The notes under the pieces were generated by a model. The model was not told where the DNA came from. It did no database searches and was given only the letters and a program-made list of their open reading frames with translations. Below are positions 34,985 to 43,678 of a stretch of DNA of 64,000 bases, piece after piece (the stretch's first letter is position 1; each line of letters starts with the position of its first letter). Both the position numbers and the translations under genes were made by a program. The stretch covers positions 326,990-390,989 of the forward strand of contig CAJTEW010000002.1 of the NCBI GenBank assembly GCA_910575605.1, written 5' to 3'. The DNA is from Lachnospiraceae bacterium (GTDB lineage: Bacteria > Bacillota > Clostridia > Lachnospirales > Lachnospiraceae).

Positions 34985-35275
34985 TTAACCAAATATAAAA
35001 TCTTTCAGGGCGCCATTCACGCCGCCGATCATGCCGGCCAGCCAGGCCGCCGCCATCGGCAGGCCGTAAGGGCTGATAAGGAACGCAATCACCAGCCAGG
35101 ACATTCCCGGCCAGAACCCGGCTGCGAAGAACAGCGCCAGCGCCGCCAGAAAAACAATCCCTGACAGAATTCCCAGCACGGCGCCGGAAACCACAACAAG
35201 AAATTTGCAGAACAGATAAAGAATCCCTGTAACTATTACAAAGGGAAGTGCTAGCAGTTTGCCAATCAGACGCAT
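34985..35275 (-). CDS. CD1845-family membrane protein
   Basis: A 96-residue hydrophobic protein with three predicted helices (about 8-28, 30-52, 55-75) and a final amphipathic segment. It matches the small membrane protein that usually precedes the relaxase in CTn-type elements (named after a C. difficile 630 locus). ATG 35275 with AAAGGAGG. Its job is unknown; position suggests an aid to mobilisation or envelope docking. Confidence 0.8.
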   Translation of the reverse strand: MRLIGKLLALPFVIVTGILYLFCKFLVVVSGAVLGILSGIVFLAALALFFAAGFWPGMSWLVIAFLISPYGLPMAAAWLAGMIGGVNGALKDFIFG

Positions 35276-35299
35276 ACGTCCGCCTCCTTTCCTAATCCC

Positions 35300-35381
35300 A
35301 TGTCCGATTTTTCAGGACATCCAGGTATGCCCGAAGGGTATTTCAAAGAGAAGCATATTTACCCCTCCAGTAAAATTTTAC
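35300..35381. promoter_or_regulatory. Candidate oriT
   Basis: Between mobC and the CD1845-like gene lie three closely packed dyads: ATGTCC/GGACAT (35300-35305/35315-35320), CCC-GAA-GGG (35330-35338) and the 12-bp palindrome GTAAAATTTTAC (35370-35381). A short dyad-rich gap next to mobC is where MOBP-type oriT sites lie. No nic sequence I know is matched, so this rests on position and structure. Confidence 0.45.
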
Positions 35382-35419
35382 CGTGCCGGCCTGCGGAAAG
35401 CAACGGCGGTTCTTCCTGT

Positions 35420-35764
35420 TTACGAAATGTTCGCAAATCCCCGCAGCAGCTTATCCATGCCGTCCCACAGGCTGTCCAGGCGGGTGCGCAGATCGTCCAC
35501 GTCGGCAGAATAAACACTTCCGGTCTCATTGGCGCGTCTGGCATACTGGTTCAGGTTATTGGAGCAGATACGAAGGAGCCGTATCATTTCCTGGATGTCG
35601 CTCATATCCAGATGGATAATATAACCGTCAACCGCCATCTTGCGCAGATATGCGGACAGGTTGGTAATGCCGAGCTCCGCCATGCGTTCCCTTACCAGCT
35701 CCGCATCCTGCTCGGACATGACGAACTCTGTGCGGACGGATTTTTTATTATGCCCGCCCTTCAT
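35420..35764 (-). CDS. mobC: MobC-like relaxosome protein
   Basis: A 114-residue protein. The N-terminal ribbon-helix-helix-like part (RTEFVMSEQDAELVRERMAE, LSAYLRKMAVDGYI) is followed by the MobC helix with LRICSNNLNQYARRANE. MobC binds oriT and helps the relaxase open the strands. ATG at 35764 overlaps the previous stop as ATGA. Directly upstream of the candidate oriT and the relaxase region, as expected. Confidence 0.88.
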   Translation of the reverse strand: MKGGHNKKSVRTEFVMSEQDAELVRERMAELGITNLSAYLRKMAVDGYIIHLDMSDIQEMIRLLRICSNNLNQYARRANETGSVYSADVDDLRTRLDSLWDGMDKLLRGFANIS

Positions 35765-36459
35765 CGTTCCGGCTCCTTTTTCGGGGCAGGCGGTTTATGG
35801 GTGGGGGCGGTTGTCCGGGACTCTTTGAGCCTTCCGCGCAAGGTATTCTTTTTCAGGCCGTCAATATATTCTTTTATATTGCCATTTGTGGCATGGCAGG
35901 AGCGTTTGAGCCGTTCCCGTTTCAGGATTACGGCAAGCTCCCGCTCGTCCTTTGGCAGATCGGTCATCGACTTTGGGCTCCCATGTACCGGCATCAGCTC
36001 ATTCATAAGCTGTCTCCGATCCTGATAAAGAAGCGTGATACTGGCTCCGTCCTCAAACACAACGGCCACTTTACCAATGGGGCAGGTCAGCAACTTTACC
36101 CGTTCCACATGAGCCCCATATTCAAGCGGGTATATATCGCCGACCACTTTTCCGTCTTGCACGTCTTTGATCGAGAGGGCATAGGCAAGAACCGGGTCTT
36201 TTGTCTGTTCATGGTAAAACTTCCACACATTATTTGCATGGCTGCCCTCCAGATAGACCTCCCATTCCCGCAGGGTATAGGTGCCGCACGGCCTCGACAT
36301 CCAGAGAAGCCGCCGGTCCTCCGGTTCTCCCGATAGAGCCAGTTTTGGGATCAGCTCTTTATCCATATCAAAATCATCCTTGTAGTGTTGCGTGTGCAGC
36401 TCCATGATCTGCCCCAGGCTGTCCAGTATATCCACGCCCTCAAACCTTACCGCGCCCAT
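35761..36459 (-). CDS. Conserved ICE protein, unknown function (232 aa)
   Basis: A 232-residue soluble protein I cannot place in a named family. Features: RRLLWMSRPCGTYTLREWEV, a mixed alpha/beta core, HATNGNIKEYI near 190, and a C-terminal tail with LRGRLKESR followed by a Pro/Lys stretch ending EPER. The tail resembles those of several neighbours. Start at 36459 shares one base with the stop of the upstream gene, and its stop overlaps mobC. So it is co-translated with mobC. Confidence 0.75.
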   Translation of the reverse strand: MGAVRFEGVDILDSLGQIMELHTQHYKDDFDMDKELIPKLALSGEPEDRRLLWMSRPCGTYTLREWEVYLEGSHANNVWKFYHEQTKDPVLAYALSIKDVQDGKVVGDIYPLEYGAHVERVKLLTCPIGKVAVVFEDGASITLLYQDRRQLMNELMPVHGSPKSMTDLPKDERELAVILKRERLKRSCHATNGNIKEYIDGLKKNTLRGRLKESRTTAPTHKPPAPKKEPER

Positions 36460-37400
36460 CAGCGTTCCCTCTCTGCCATCAACGGCGCTGCCTGTTTTGC
36501 TTCATGCTCCGAACGTTCCGCCTTCAGCCGTTCCATCAGGGAAGGTTTCTCCGGCGTTTCCTCCAGCAGCGTCTCCGGGGCAAGCTCCCGGATTTCCTCG
36601 TAAGTCTGCCCGTCCGTCAGGTCGGGGCGCTCCGGCGGTTCGTTGTTGAGGCGTCCGTCCAGCATATTGTAATTGCCGGTCTGTCCTTCCTCGTAAAGCT
36701 CCGCATTACGCAGATAGCTCTCCGGCGCCTGGAAGGGCTGTCCGGCAAACATGATCTCCCTATGGGGCGTAAACTGTGAGAGCACGCCGTCCCGGAGCCT
36801 TGCAAATTCTTCATACTGGCCCAGGGTAAGGCCGCGCTCCAGCATTTCCGCCTGGGTATGCGCCCAGCCCTCCCCATAGAGAAAATAGTACATATCCGGC
36901 TGGTCGCAGACAAAGCACAGGGAGCCGTCCTGATTGTCATAATAAGACGCCTGCATATCCTGATAGTGGCAGCGTTCCTCACGTCCCAGGTACACCTGGT
37001 TATCTGCGCCCAGCATGGCGACCATGCCCGCATAGTTGCTGTGGACCGCAGAGCGGATTCCCACCAATGGGTCCGCCTCCGGCATGATCTGCCTGCCGGG
37101 AATCTCATTGCGCTTTTCCGCTGCGTCATTTCTCGGCACCACTTCCTCATGGGCGCGGGCATCCAAATCCGGCTGTGCCGCACGTTTTTTAATTGCGCCC
37201 GGTTCCGGCTCTTTTTCCTCCACATAGTAGCGGACATTCGCCGTGGCATGGCGGCCGGCTTCGTCCGCATAATCCTGGGCGGCTTTTTCAGAATCAAATT
37301 CCAGAGGCTTTCCGTCCTCTTTGCACCAGCCCTCCGCACGTCCAAAAATGGAAGAGCCGCTGCGGACCGCCCACACGCCGTATACTTTTTCTTTTCCCAT
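36459..37400 (-). CDS. Conserved ICE protein, unknown function (313 aa)
   Basis: A 313-residue soluble protein. The N-terminus (YGVWAVRSGSSIFGRAEGW, AAQDYADEAGR) looks like a small ligand-binding domain of the kind attached to many ICE proteins. The middle (about 95-240) contains LVGIRSAVHSNYAGMVAML and a YDNQDGSLCFVCDQ strand-turn. The end holds the tail motif EKPSLMERLKAER and finishes ERER. No enzyme motif is visible. It is followed with no gap by the 232-residue gene. Confidence 0.72.
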   Translation of the reverse strand: MGKEKVYGVWAVRSGSSIFGRAEGWCKEDGKPLEFDSEKAAQDYADEAGRHATANVRYYVEEKEPEPGAIKKRAAQPDLDARAHEEVVPRNDAAEKRNEIPGRQIMPEADPLVGIRSAVHSNYAGMVAMLGADNQVYLGREERCHYQDMQASYYDNQDGSLCFVCDQPDMYYFLYGEGWAHTQAEMLERGLTLGQYEEFARLRDGVLSQFTPHREIMFAGQPFQAPESYLRNAELYEEGQTGNYNMLDGRLNNEPPERPDLTDGQTYEEIRELAPETLLEETPEKPSLMERLKAERSEHEAKQAAPLMAERER

Positions 37401-37411
37401 CCTGACCCTCC

Positions 37412-38050
37412 TTACCGTTCCTGCTGTTTCGGCGTTTTCTGCTTTTTGTCCGGTTCCGCCGTCTTTGTTTCTTTTATCTGCTGCCGGACCGAGGCCCTGT
37501 GCTCCGGCTCCCTTTCGGAATCCGTGATATTGACATACTCGCCGATGATGTTCAGCGCCTCATGGTAGCTGCCGGAAGCAAACACCCGGTCCGACATTTC
37601 TTTTGCCTGGTCCGCCATATCATTCCTGCGGAGGGTGCGGGCCGCAATCCCTACCAGGTTGAAAACATTCCCGTCCTGGCCGATCAACGCGCAGTCCGGT
37701 TTCTCCGGCTCCGGCGAAGGCTCACTGATAAAGCCGCCCAGACGGTTCGGTACAAAATCGGATAGCCAGGTACCCCCGAAATCCGCATGGGTCTGTAACC
37801 GCCAGATGGCAAGTTTCCCGATGTCCAGCTTTACATCCTCGAAAGGGTAGAGCAGGCAGGTAAGCTCCCCATACTGGAAAGCTGAAACGTCCTCAAATTT
37901 ACTGCCGTCCTTCAAAATGCCCGCCTCGGTGAACATATCATTGATCCCGTCCACCCATTCCTTCAAATCCCCGCCGCAGCCCTGCAGGATCAGGCCGTCT
38001 TTGCCCTCCATGCCCCGCAGGTCATCGGTTGTGACCGTGTTGATATTCAT
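37412..38050 (-). CDS. Conserved ICE protein, unknown function (212 aa)
   Basis: A 212-residue soluble protein starting MNINTVTTDDL. Central segment PDCALIGQDGNVFNLVGIAARTLR and a helical DMADQAKEMSDRVFASGSYHEAL look like a domain shared among ICE accessory proteins. The tail reads RASVRQQIKETK and ends QQER. GAGGCGG ribosome-binding site. Family and role unknown. Confidence 0.72.
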   Translation of the reverse strand: MNINTVTTDDLRGMEGKDGLILQGCGGDLKEWVDGINDMFTEAGILKDGSKFEDVSAFQYGELTCLLYPFEDVKLDIGKLAIWRLQTHADFGGTWLSDFVPNRLGGFISEPSPEPEKPDCALIGQDGNVFNLVGIAARTLRRNDMADQAKEMSDRVFASGSYHEALNIIGEYVNITDSEREPEHRASVRQQIKETKTAEPDKKQKTPKQQER

Positions 38051-38112
38051 AAAACCGCCTCCTATCGTTCCTGTTGATGGTTGGTTTTCTGCCGGATGGC
38101 TTTGGCCTCCGG

Positions 38113-38592
38113 CTATTTTTTTAGCTGCTTACGGACGGAAGGCTTTACTGCTGGTTGCCACATATCCGTTAAAATGGCAGATACCGGCTGTTCCCATTCC
38201 TTCCCGAATCCACGGATCACAGTCCCGTACATGATCCCGTTATCCGCAAACATTTTCAAAGTGTCAAATGCCCGGTCAAATAATTCTATATTCCTTGCAT
38301 CCACGCTGGGCGCAAAATGGATCACTCCTACAGGGTAATCCCCTCCGGTACCGACCCAGCCCCGGACAAATGCGTCATAATCCTTTGTAACGCCGGCAGC
38401 CGCAAGCTCACCGGCATGGCTGGAATCCAACAGACTTGTCACTGCATACTGCCGGCCTAAGACCAATAACCCTGTGTCCGGGTTATACATGAAGCGCCGG
38501 TTGTCAATCTGCTGTATGTCAATGGCCTGCGTCCATGTGTCGATCCGCATAATTTCCGGTACGACCGGTATTTTTATTTTCTCGATAAACAT
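38113..38592 (-). CDS. Conserved ICE protein, probably cut short by an amber stop (159 aa)
   Basis: A 159-residue soluble protein (start 38592; GGGAGGG sits almost on the ATG). It includes RRFMYNPDTGLLVLGRQYAV and DYPVGVIHFAPSVDARN; no known family. It ends KPSVRKQLKK at a TAG (38113-38115). The same frame then stays open for 16 codons, PEAKAIRQKTNHQQER, to a second TAG at 38062-38064 that overlaps the next ribosome-binding site. Because neighbours end in the same tail and Glu-Arg, the first TAG is probably a recent nonsense mutation, or is read through. Confidence 0.72.
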   Translation of the reverse strand: MFIEKIKIPVVPEIMRIDTWTQAIDIQQIDNRRFMYNPDTGLLVLGRQYAVTSLLDSSHAGELAAAGVTKDYDAFVRGWVGTGGDYPVGVIHFAPSVDARNIELFDRAFDTLKMFADNGIMYGTVIRGFGKEWEQPVSAILTDMWQPAVKPSVRKQLKK

Positions 38593-38726
38593 CCCTCCCG
38601 ATTTTTCTGTCTGTCCGCAACTTAGGGCTGTTTCAGGGCGCCGGAGTATTCTTATTCAGCCGCCCCTCAAACCGGGTTCTGAAATCCTTGAAAATCAAGC
38701 CTCTTTTTGGCTAAGCTGCGGACATA

Positions 38727-39104
38727 TTACCCCTGGTTCTGCCTGATCCGGCGCTTGCGTTCCCGCTCGGATTTCCGTCTGGCAAAGGCGCGGCAGGAAT
38801 CCGAACAATATGCCTGGCTGGTGGTGGGAAGATATGCCCTGCCGCAGACCGGGCAGGTTTTCTGTTTCAGGGAAGTGTCCTCGCCCGTAAGGGCAGATTC
38901 CAGCGCCGGGTCCGTCGGCAGCACCGCCTCCCGGAAGTAGCGGCAGAAAGAGCCGGTCCACCATTTATGCAGCATGTAACAGGGACAGTCCAAAGAACGG
39001 CAGAACTTATCCCGATTGTCATAGTTCGCGCAAAGGTCTGTTACCAGCCTTCGGACCGCCGCCCGTTCCTGTCTGGTTAATTCCCGTGAGGGCGGCCCGC
39101 TCAT
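38727..39104 (-). CDS. Cysteine-rich VLP-domain protein
   Basis: A 125-residue zinc-finger-like protein with two Cys clusters: C-x(11)-C-x(3)-C-x-C in the N-terminal half (ending DCPCYML) and CPVCGRAYLP with YCSDSCRAFARRK at the C-terminus. A small basic tail follows. This is the Cys-rich VLP protein of Tn1549-like elements, usually next to the topoisomerase. ATG overlaps the topB stop by 4 nt. A nucleic-acid-binding role is plausible. Confidence 0.82.
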   Translation of the reverse strand: MSGPPSRELTRQERAAVRRLVTDLCANYDNRDKFCRSLDCPCYMLHKWWTGSFCRYFREAVLPTDPALESALTGEDTSLKQKTCPVCGRAYLPTTSQAYCSDSCRAFARRKSERERKRRIRQNQG

Positions 39105-41209
39105 TTCCCCCTGCCTTTCTTCGCCGGAAATTCCAGCCTGAAATTCACATATTTTCCCCCTGTATCATCCAGCAGCACCACCGCGTCATAGGTCTTTCCC
39201 GTCTTTTCGCTGTAAAGCCCGGACACGGAAACGCGGCCCTCTTTCAGAAGGGCCGCCGCCACAGACTTTGTAATGCTCTTTTTCTTACTGGAAAAGAATT
39301 TGTTATCTTTCCAGAGTGCAAAGGCACAATCCCGGTTATCACAGAAGAATCCTTTTTTGCCCTCATACACAGTGCCGCCGCAGCGGGGACAGGTGCCGAC
39401 AGCTTCACGCCCGTTTTCTTTCGCATCCGGGAACAGCCCGGCAAACCGTTCCTCCGGCGCGGCATGTTCTCTGACGAGAGCCCGGATCATATCTGCAATC
39501 CCATCCATGAAGTCTTTTGCCGGGACCCCGCCGCGCTCCACCTGTTTCAGCATGGATTCCCATTCTGCGGTGAGCATGGGCGATTTGATGTTATCCGGCA
39601 GGACCAAAATCAGGTTCGTGCCTTTTTCCGTGGGGATAAGCTGCTTTTTCTTCCGCTGCACAAAACCGGCAGATACCAGCTTTTCCAGCGTGGCGGCACG
39701 GGTAGCCGGCGTACCTAAACCTTTGCGCCCGGCATCCTCCGGCATATCCCCGGCGCCCGCCGTTTCCATAGCCGCCAGAAGGGAATCCTCCGTATAGTGC
39801 TTCGGCGGGGATGTCTTGCCTTCCCGGACGCCGGCAGACACCTTTTCAAAGGTCTGGCCTTCCTGCAGCGGAGGCAGGGCAGCATCTTCACTTTCTTTTT
39901 CTTCCGTCTTAGACTGTTTCAGGCCCATGCGGTGAAGGCGTTCCACTTCCTTCCATCCTGTCTGCAGCACGGTTTTTCCCTTTGCCGTGAAGGAATGGCC
40001 CCGGCAGTCCAGAACCGCCGTTACCGCCTCAAACCGGTGGGCCTGGGCCGTGGCAGAAAGGAGCCTTGCGGCAATCAGCGTCAGCACATCCCGCTCCCCG
40101 GAAGGAAGCTCCGATAAATCCGTCCGGGCAATCTCCACCGTAGGGATAATCGCGTGATGGTCGGTCACTTTGCTGCCATCCGTTACCCGGCCAATATCCG
40201 GTTCTCCGGCACAGCCCTTCCCAAAGGGCATATTGCCCCGCAGCCAGAGGGCCAGGGAAGCGGCGGTTGCCTGCATATCCTCCGTCAGATACTGGCTGTC
40301 CGTCCGGGGATAGGTCGCCAGTTTTTTCTCATAAAGCGACTGCACATAGTCAAGGGTCTGCTGAGCCGTATAACCATAAATACGGTTACATTCCCGCTGT
40401 AAGGTTGTCAGATCGTACAGGCGGGGCGGCTGTACCGTCTTGACCTGCTTTTCCACGGACAGCACCGAAGCAGCCTGCCCGTCACTTTCCATACGGATTT
40501 TTTCAGCCCCGGCTTTATCCGGCAGCTTTTCGCCGGAGGCAATAAAGCCGCCGCAGGTGATTTCCGGCACATAAAAGGGGCTGCTTGTAAATGCCTGAAT
40601 ATCTGCCTCCCGCCGCACCAAAAGCGCCAGCGTTGGCGACATTACCCGCCCCACATTCAGCGTCGCGCCATACAGGACGGAGAAAAGCCGGGTGGCGTTA
40701 ATGCCGACCAGCCAGTCAGCCCCGGCCCGGCAGACCGCCGCGTCATAGAGCTTATCGTAGTCGCTGCCAGGACGCAGGTGTTCAAAGCCGTCCCGGATTG
40801 CCGCATCCTCCATACTGGAAATCCAGAGGCGTTCCATTGGTTTGCTGCATCCGGCATATTGATAGACAAGGCGGAAGATCAGCTCGCCCTCACGTCCGGC
40901 GTCGGTACCACACACCACAGAATCCACCCGTTTGTCTTTCATCAGCCGGCACAGAAGGTCAAGCTGCTTTTTCTTATCCTTCGGTACTCCGTATTTCCAT
41001 TCTTCCGGCAGGATCGGCAGATCGCCATAACGCCATTTGGCATACTGTTCCCCGTAAGCCTCCGGCTGCGCAAGCTCCAGAAGGTGCCCCACGCACCAGC
41101 TTACCAGATAGCCGCCGCCCTCCATGTAGCCGTCTTTTTTCTCATTCGCGCCCAGGACCGCCGCCAGCGATATGGCGACGGAGGGCTTTTCTGCAATTAC
41201 TAACTTCAA
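39101..41209 (-). CDS. topB: DNA topoisomerase III
   Basis: A 702-residue type IA topoisomerase. Toprim domain with EKPSVA at the start and TDAGREGE (102-109); the active-site Tyr300 in TYPRTDSQYL; GRVMSPTLAL; the C-terminal zinc ribbon CPRCGG...CDNRDC plus a short winged tail. It resolves DNA during transfer or replication of the ICE. Start is TTG at 41209, overlapping the DUF3789 stop (TTGA), which makes translation dependent on that gene. Confidence 0.95.
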   Translation of the reverse strand: MKLVIAEKPSVAISLAAVLGANEKKDGYMEGGGYLVSWCVGHLLELAQPEAYGEQYAKWRYGDLPILPEEWKYGVPKDKKKQLDLLCRLMKDKRVDSVVCGTDAGREGELIFRLVYQYAGCSKPMERLWISSMEDAAIRDGFEHLRPGSDYDKLYDAAVCRAGADWLVGINATRLFSVLYGATLNVGRVMSPTLALLVRREADIQAFTSSPFYVPEITCGGFIASGEKLPDKAGAEKIRMESDGQAASVLSVEKQVKTVQPPRLYDLTTLQRECNRIYGYTAQQTLDYVQSLYEKKLATYPRTDSQYLTEDMQATAASLALWLRGNMPFGKGCAGEPDIGRVTDGSKVTDHHAIIPTVEIARTDLSELPSGERDVLTLIAARLLSATAQAHRFEAVTAVLDCRGHSFTAKGKTVLQTGWKEVERLHRMGLKQSKTEEKESEDAALPPLQEGQTFEKVSAGVREGKTSPPKHYTEDSLLAAMETAGAGDMPEDAGRKGLGTPATRAATLEKLVSAGFVQRKKKQLIPTEKGTNLILVLPDNIKSPMLTAEWESMLKQVERGGVPAKDFMDGIADMIRALVREHAAPEERFAGLFPDAKENGREAVGTCPRCGGTVYEGKKGFFCDNRDCAFALWKDNKFFSSKKKSITKSVAAALLKEGRVSVSGLYSEKTGKTYDAVVLLDDTGGKYVNFRLEFPAKKGRGK

Positions 41210-41340
41210 TGTCCAGACCTCCTTTGCATTTCCTCAAATTCTTCGTCCGCCTGTTTTCCCGTCTGCAAAAGGCACATCAGCACAACGCCGGCAGACATCC
41301 CTCCGGTGAATGTGAGAAAGTGTATAATCATGTTCCACAT
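41206..41340 (-). CDS. DUF3789 small membrane protein (44 aa)
   Basis: A 44-residue protein: one membrane helix (about 4-26, FLTFTGGMSAGVVLMCLLQ) and a charged C-terminus (KQADEEFEEMQ). The pattern is that of DUF3789 proteins found ahead of topB in these elements. ATG at 41340 with AGGAGG 8 nt upstream; the stop overlaps the TTG of topB. Too small for most gene finders. Confidence 0.75.
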   Translation of the reverse strand: MWNMIIHFLTFTGGMSAGVVLMCLLQTGKQADEEFEEMQRRSGH

Positions 41341-41421
41341 AAAAAATCCTCCTGAAAATTAGGTAAAGAAAAACGCCCACCGGAAAGTGAGCGTATCATC
41401 AAGTATCAGTGATCCATTCTT

Positions 41422-41931
41422 TTATTTTCTTCTTGCTGCGGGGTGTCCCGGCAGGATAATCTCACCGACCGGGATTTCCCGCAGCTCTTTCTTCATCTGG
41501 TGCGCAAACCGGATTGTCCTGACCGTGCCGCCTTTTTCCCTCCCGTCATACACGGCGATTACCCTGTCCGAGTGTTCGGCCATATAGCGGTTCCGGTGGG
41601 AATAGACGCTGGGGTGGTATTTTTCCTGCATGACAACAACATCCGCACAGGCCTCCAGCATTTCATAAGTCCGGCTCTTTTCCATCAGGCTGTCCAGGCG
41701 CTTTTGACAGGGGATAACCGCAACCAGCTCCAGCGCCGGATTTGTCTTTTTCTTTTCCAGTACGATCTCTGCAAAATACTGGTCCACGCCGTCTGCAAAG
41801 CCGCTCATAAAGCGGGTAAACCCGTCCGCAACGGCGGAATCGATTTCACGCCGCAGGGCCGCTTTTACATGGTTGATCTCTTTCTGCGGTAAATTTCTGT
41901 GCCCGGTGACACAGCATGTCTTTCCTTCCAT
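41422..41931 (-). CDS. SLOG-family protein (DUF1273/YpsA-like)
   Basis: A 169-residue Rossmann-like protein: CCVTGHRNLP at the start, FMSGFADGVDQYFAEIVLE, then VAVIPCQKR and a late SDRVIAVYDG with GGT. These are the SLOG nucleotide-ligand-binding features of DUF1273 proteins. Start 41931 (GGAGG, 8 nt) is preferred to 41967. Divergent from the XRE regulator on the other strand, so the 41932-42080 gap holds both promoters. Its ligand is unknown. Confidence 0.85.
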   Translation of the reverse strand: MEGKTCCVTGHRNLPQKEINHVKAALRREIDSAVADGFTRFMSGFADGVDQYFAEIVLEKKKTNPALELVAVIPCQKRLDSLMEKSRTYEMLEACADVVVMQEKYHPSVYSHRNRYMAEHSDRVIAVYDGREKGGTVRTIRFAHQMKKELREIPVGEIILPGHPAARRK

Positions 41932-42080
41932 CTTCTTTTCCTCCATCCGATAGTTAATATTCTTCATTTTTCAAATTATAATAGATTTATTTTAGCGTTT
42001 CAATGCAAATACCCTCTTTTATTTTGCGAATAAGGATAATGTGTAAGGTACAATCTATTACGGAATAGGAGGTAAAGGCA

Positions 42081-42395
42081 ATGTATGAAAATTTCGTCCC
42101 GGAACGTTTGGCAAAGCTGCGGACTCAAAAAGGCGTGTCTGCACGCGATATGTCATTGTCATTGGGACAGGCAAATAACTACATTAACAACATTGAAAAC
42201 AAAAAGTCCCTTCCCTCCATGCAGTCCTTCCTTTATATCTGTGAATATCTGGGCGTGACGCCCCAGGAATTTTTTGACGAGGGGAACCCGGACCCGCAAG
42301 CCTTGCAGGAATTTATTACAGAGGCAAAAAAACTGGATTCCAGGTCACTTTCTTATATCCTGGGGATTATGAAAGAACTCAATAGCAGAAAATAA
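42081..42395 (+). CDS. XRE-family regulator
   Basis: A 104-residue regulator and the only clear plus-strand gene in the window. The helix-turn-helix spans about 8-62 (LAKLRTQKGVSARDMSLSLG, YINNIENKKSLPS), then a short helical tail. ATG with AGGAGG. Upstream a TACAAT at about 42048 may be its -10. Divergent from the SLOG gene and convergent with dut. Probably a repressor of flanking ICE genes or itself. Confidence 0.9.
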   Translation: MYENFVPERLAKLRTQKGVSARDMSLSLGQANNYINNIENKKSLPSMQSFLYICEYLGVTPQEFFDEGNPDPQALQEFITEAKKLDSRSLSYILGIMKELNSRK

Positions 42396-42420
42396 GCGGC
42401 CACGGTGCTGGCCGCTTTTT
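42395..42420 (+). terminator. Rho-independent terminator after the XRE gene
   Basis: AGCGGCC (42395-42401), 8-nt loop, GGCCGCT (42410-42416), then TTTT. The stem starts on the last base of the stop codon. On the minus strand it is followed by TTATTTT, so it may also stop the convergent dut transcript. Confidence 0.88.
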
Positions 42421-42514
42421 GCTGCCTTTCTTTTATTTTATCCTGCAATCCTCCTGATATGCCCAATCCCACTACCGGCGATAAACCAAGAATTACTCCA
42501 AAAATATTCCTTTT

Positions 42515-42928
42515 TTATTTTCCTGTACTTCCAAACCCGCCCATGCCGCGCTGCCCGCCAAGCTCTGAAACAAAATCCGCGATCACAACCGGAGTGATCA
42601 CAAGCTGTCCCACGCGGGAGCCTTTGGAAAGCTCCTGGGTCTGGCTGCTTACATTGCTGATGATCGCGTGAATCTCCCCGCGGTAGCCGGAATCCACCGG
42701 CGGCAGCTCACAGACCAGCCCTTTTACCGCCATGCTGGTGCGCGGGAATACATAGCCTGCATATCCGTCCGGCACTTCAATCCCAAACCCAAGAGGGACC
42801 TTTGCGATCTCCCCCGGCTGTAACGTGCAGTCATAGGGCATGTAGACATCTGCACCGGCATCGTTCCCATGCGGACGGAAAGGGCGGCGGTCCTCCGGCA
42901 CACCAAAGTCAATCAATTTAATCTTCAT
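42515..42928 (-). CDS. dut: dUTP diphosphatase
   Basis: A 137-residue trimeric-type dUTPase with all five motifs: NDAGADVYMP, PRTSMAVKG, GYRGEIHAI (with the preceding PPVDSG), RVGQLVI and the C-terminal RGMGGFGSTGK. It hydrolyses dUTP to dUMP and pyrophosphate. Start 42928 (AAGGAGG) overlaps the upstream stop as ATGA. It pairs naturally with the ThyX-like gene, which uses dUMP. Confidence 0.94.
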   Translation of the reverse strand: MKIKLIDFGVPEDRRPFRPHGNDAGADVYMPYDCTLQPGEIAKVPLGFGIEVPDGYAGYVFPRTSMAVKGLVCELPPVDSGYRGEIHAIISNVSSQTQELSKGSRVGQLVITPVVIADFVSELGGQRGMGGFGSTGK

Positions 42929-43632
42929 GCGCCGCCTCCTTCCAAAAGCGCCGGATAGTCCGTTTTCAGAATATCCTCCGGCGTCATATCCGCGTCTATT
43001 TTTCTGCCGCAGGTCATTTTCCCCTCCAGGCATTTGTCCTGTTGGCAGAAAGGGCCTGTGAGATCAGGGGCAAACAGCACCGGGCTTAAAGTATAAAGCT
43101 CCTGCCAGATTTTCAGGAGCACGATCCGGGTCTCGTCCGTATTGCGCTGGCATACCCGCTGGCCGATGATGTGTTTCCACTGATAGGGCGTGGCGCTGAT
43201 AACCAGCACATTCCGAAGCCCCTGGGGTGTGGCATATCCCGCCGCGTCATGGCCGACGCCGACATTACATAGCTGCTCATAGCAATCCATGCCCTTGTGA
43301 CAGCTTTCCAGGTAGAGTGCCCGGACAGAAGCAGGCGCAGCCAATACTTCGTAGGGTATGGCAAAATCCGCCTGGCCTGCATAATTGCTGTACTGCAAAG
43401 ACGCGCTCATAAACTTTACTTCGTTCTGGTGCCTGGTGATCTGTGAAAGGAACCGCCTGCTTGCCCCTACAACAGCAGCGGTGATCACTGCAAATTTCTG
43501 GACCGTCGGGTGGGGAAGGGCGCTGATGGCCGCCACAGTATCATCACTGAACGATTTTTCATAAAGGGCCATCAGATCGTCCATTGTGGCAATCCGGTGG
43601 CCCCTCTGGGTGAGCCGGGCAGCAAAGACCAT
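42925..43632 (-). CDS. ThyX-like FAD-dependent thymidylate synthase
   Basis: A 235-residue protein of ThyX type. The motif region reads ITRHQNEVKFMSASLQYSNY, a diverged form of the RHRxxS...RY signature, and later VISATPYQWKHIIGQRVCQRN matches the substrate-site helix. The diverged motif leaves activity uncertain. The coding pattern continues 17 residues upstream of this ATG (VKILNCQAAREAEKN) to an ATT at 43683 that overlaps the previous stop, so the true start may be non-AUG. It stands between a MazG-like gene and dut. Confidence 0.78.
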   Translation of the reverse strand: MVFAARLTQRGHRIATMDDLMALYEKSFSDDTVAAISALPHPTVQKFAVITAAVVGASRRFLSQITRHQNEVKFMSASLQYSNYAGQADFAIPYEVLAAPASVRALYLESCHKGMDCYEQLCNVGVGHDAAGYATPQGLRNVLVISATPYQWKHIIGQRVCQRNTDETRIVLLKIWQELYTLSPVLFAPDLTGPFCQQDKCLEGKMTCGRKIDADMTPEDILKTDYPALLEGGGA

Positions 43633-43678
43633 GTTTTTCTCGGCCTCCCTGGCCGCCTGGCAGTTTAATATTTTTACT

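Noticed and set aside
38593..38726. Short RFEGR-containing frame between the 159-aa gene and the Cys-rich gene
   Set aside because: About 22 codons after a stop with no start. It may be a relic of an ICE protein end, but is too short to call.
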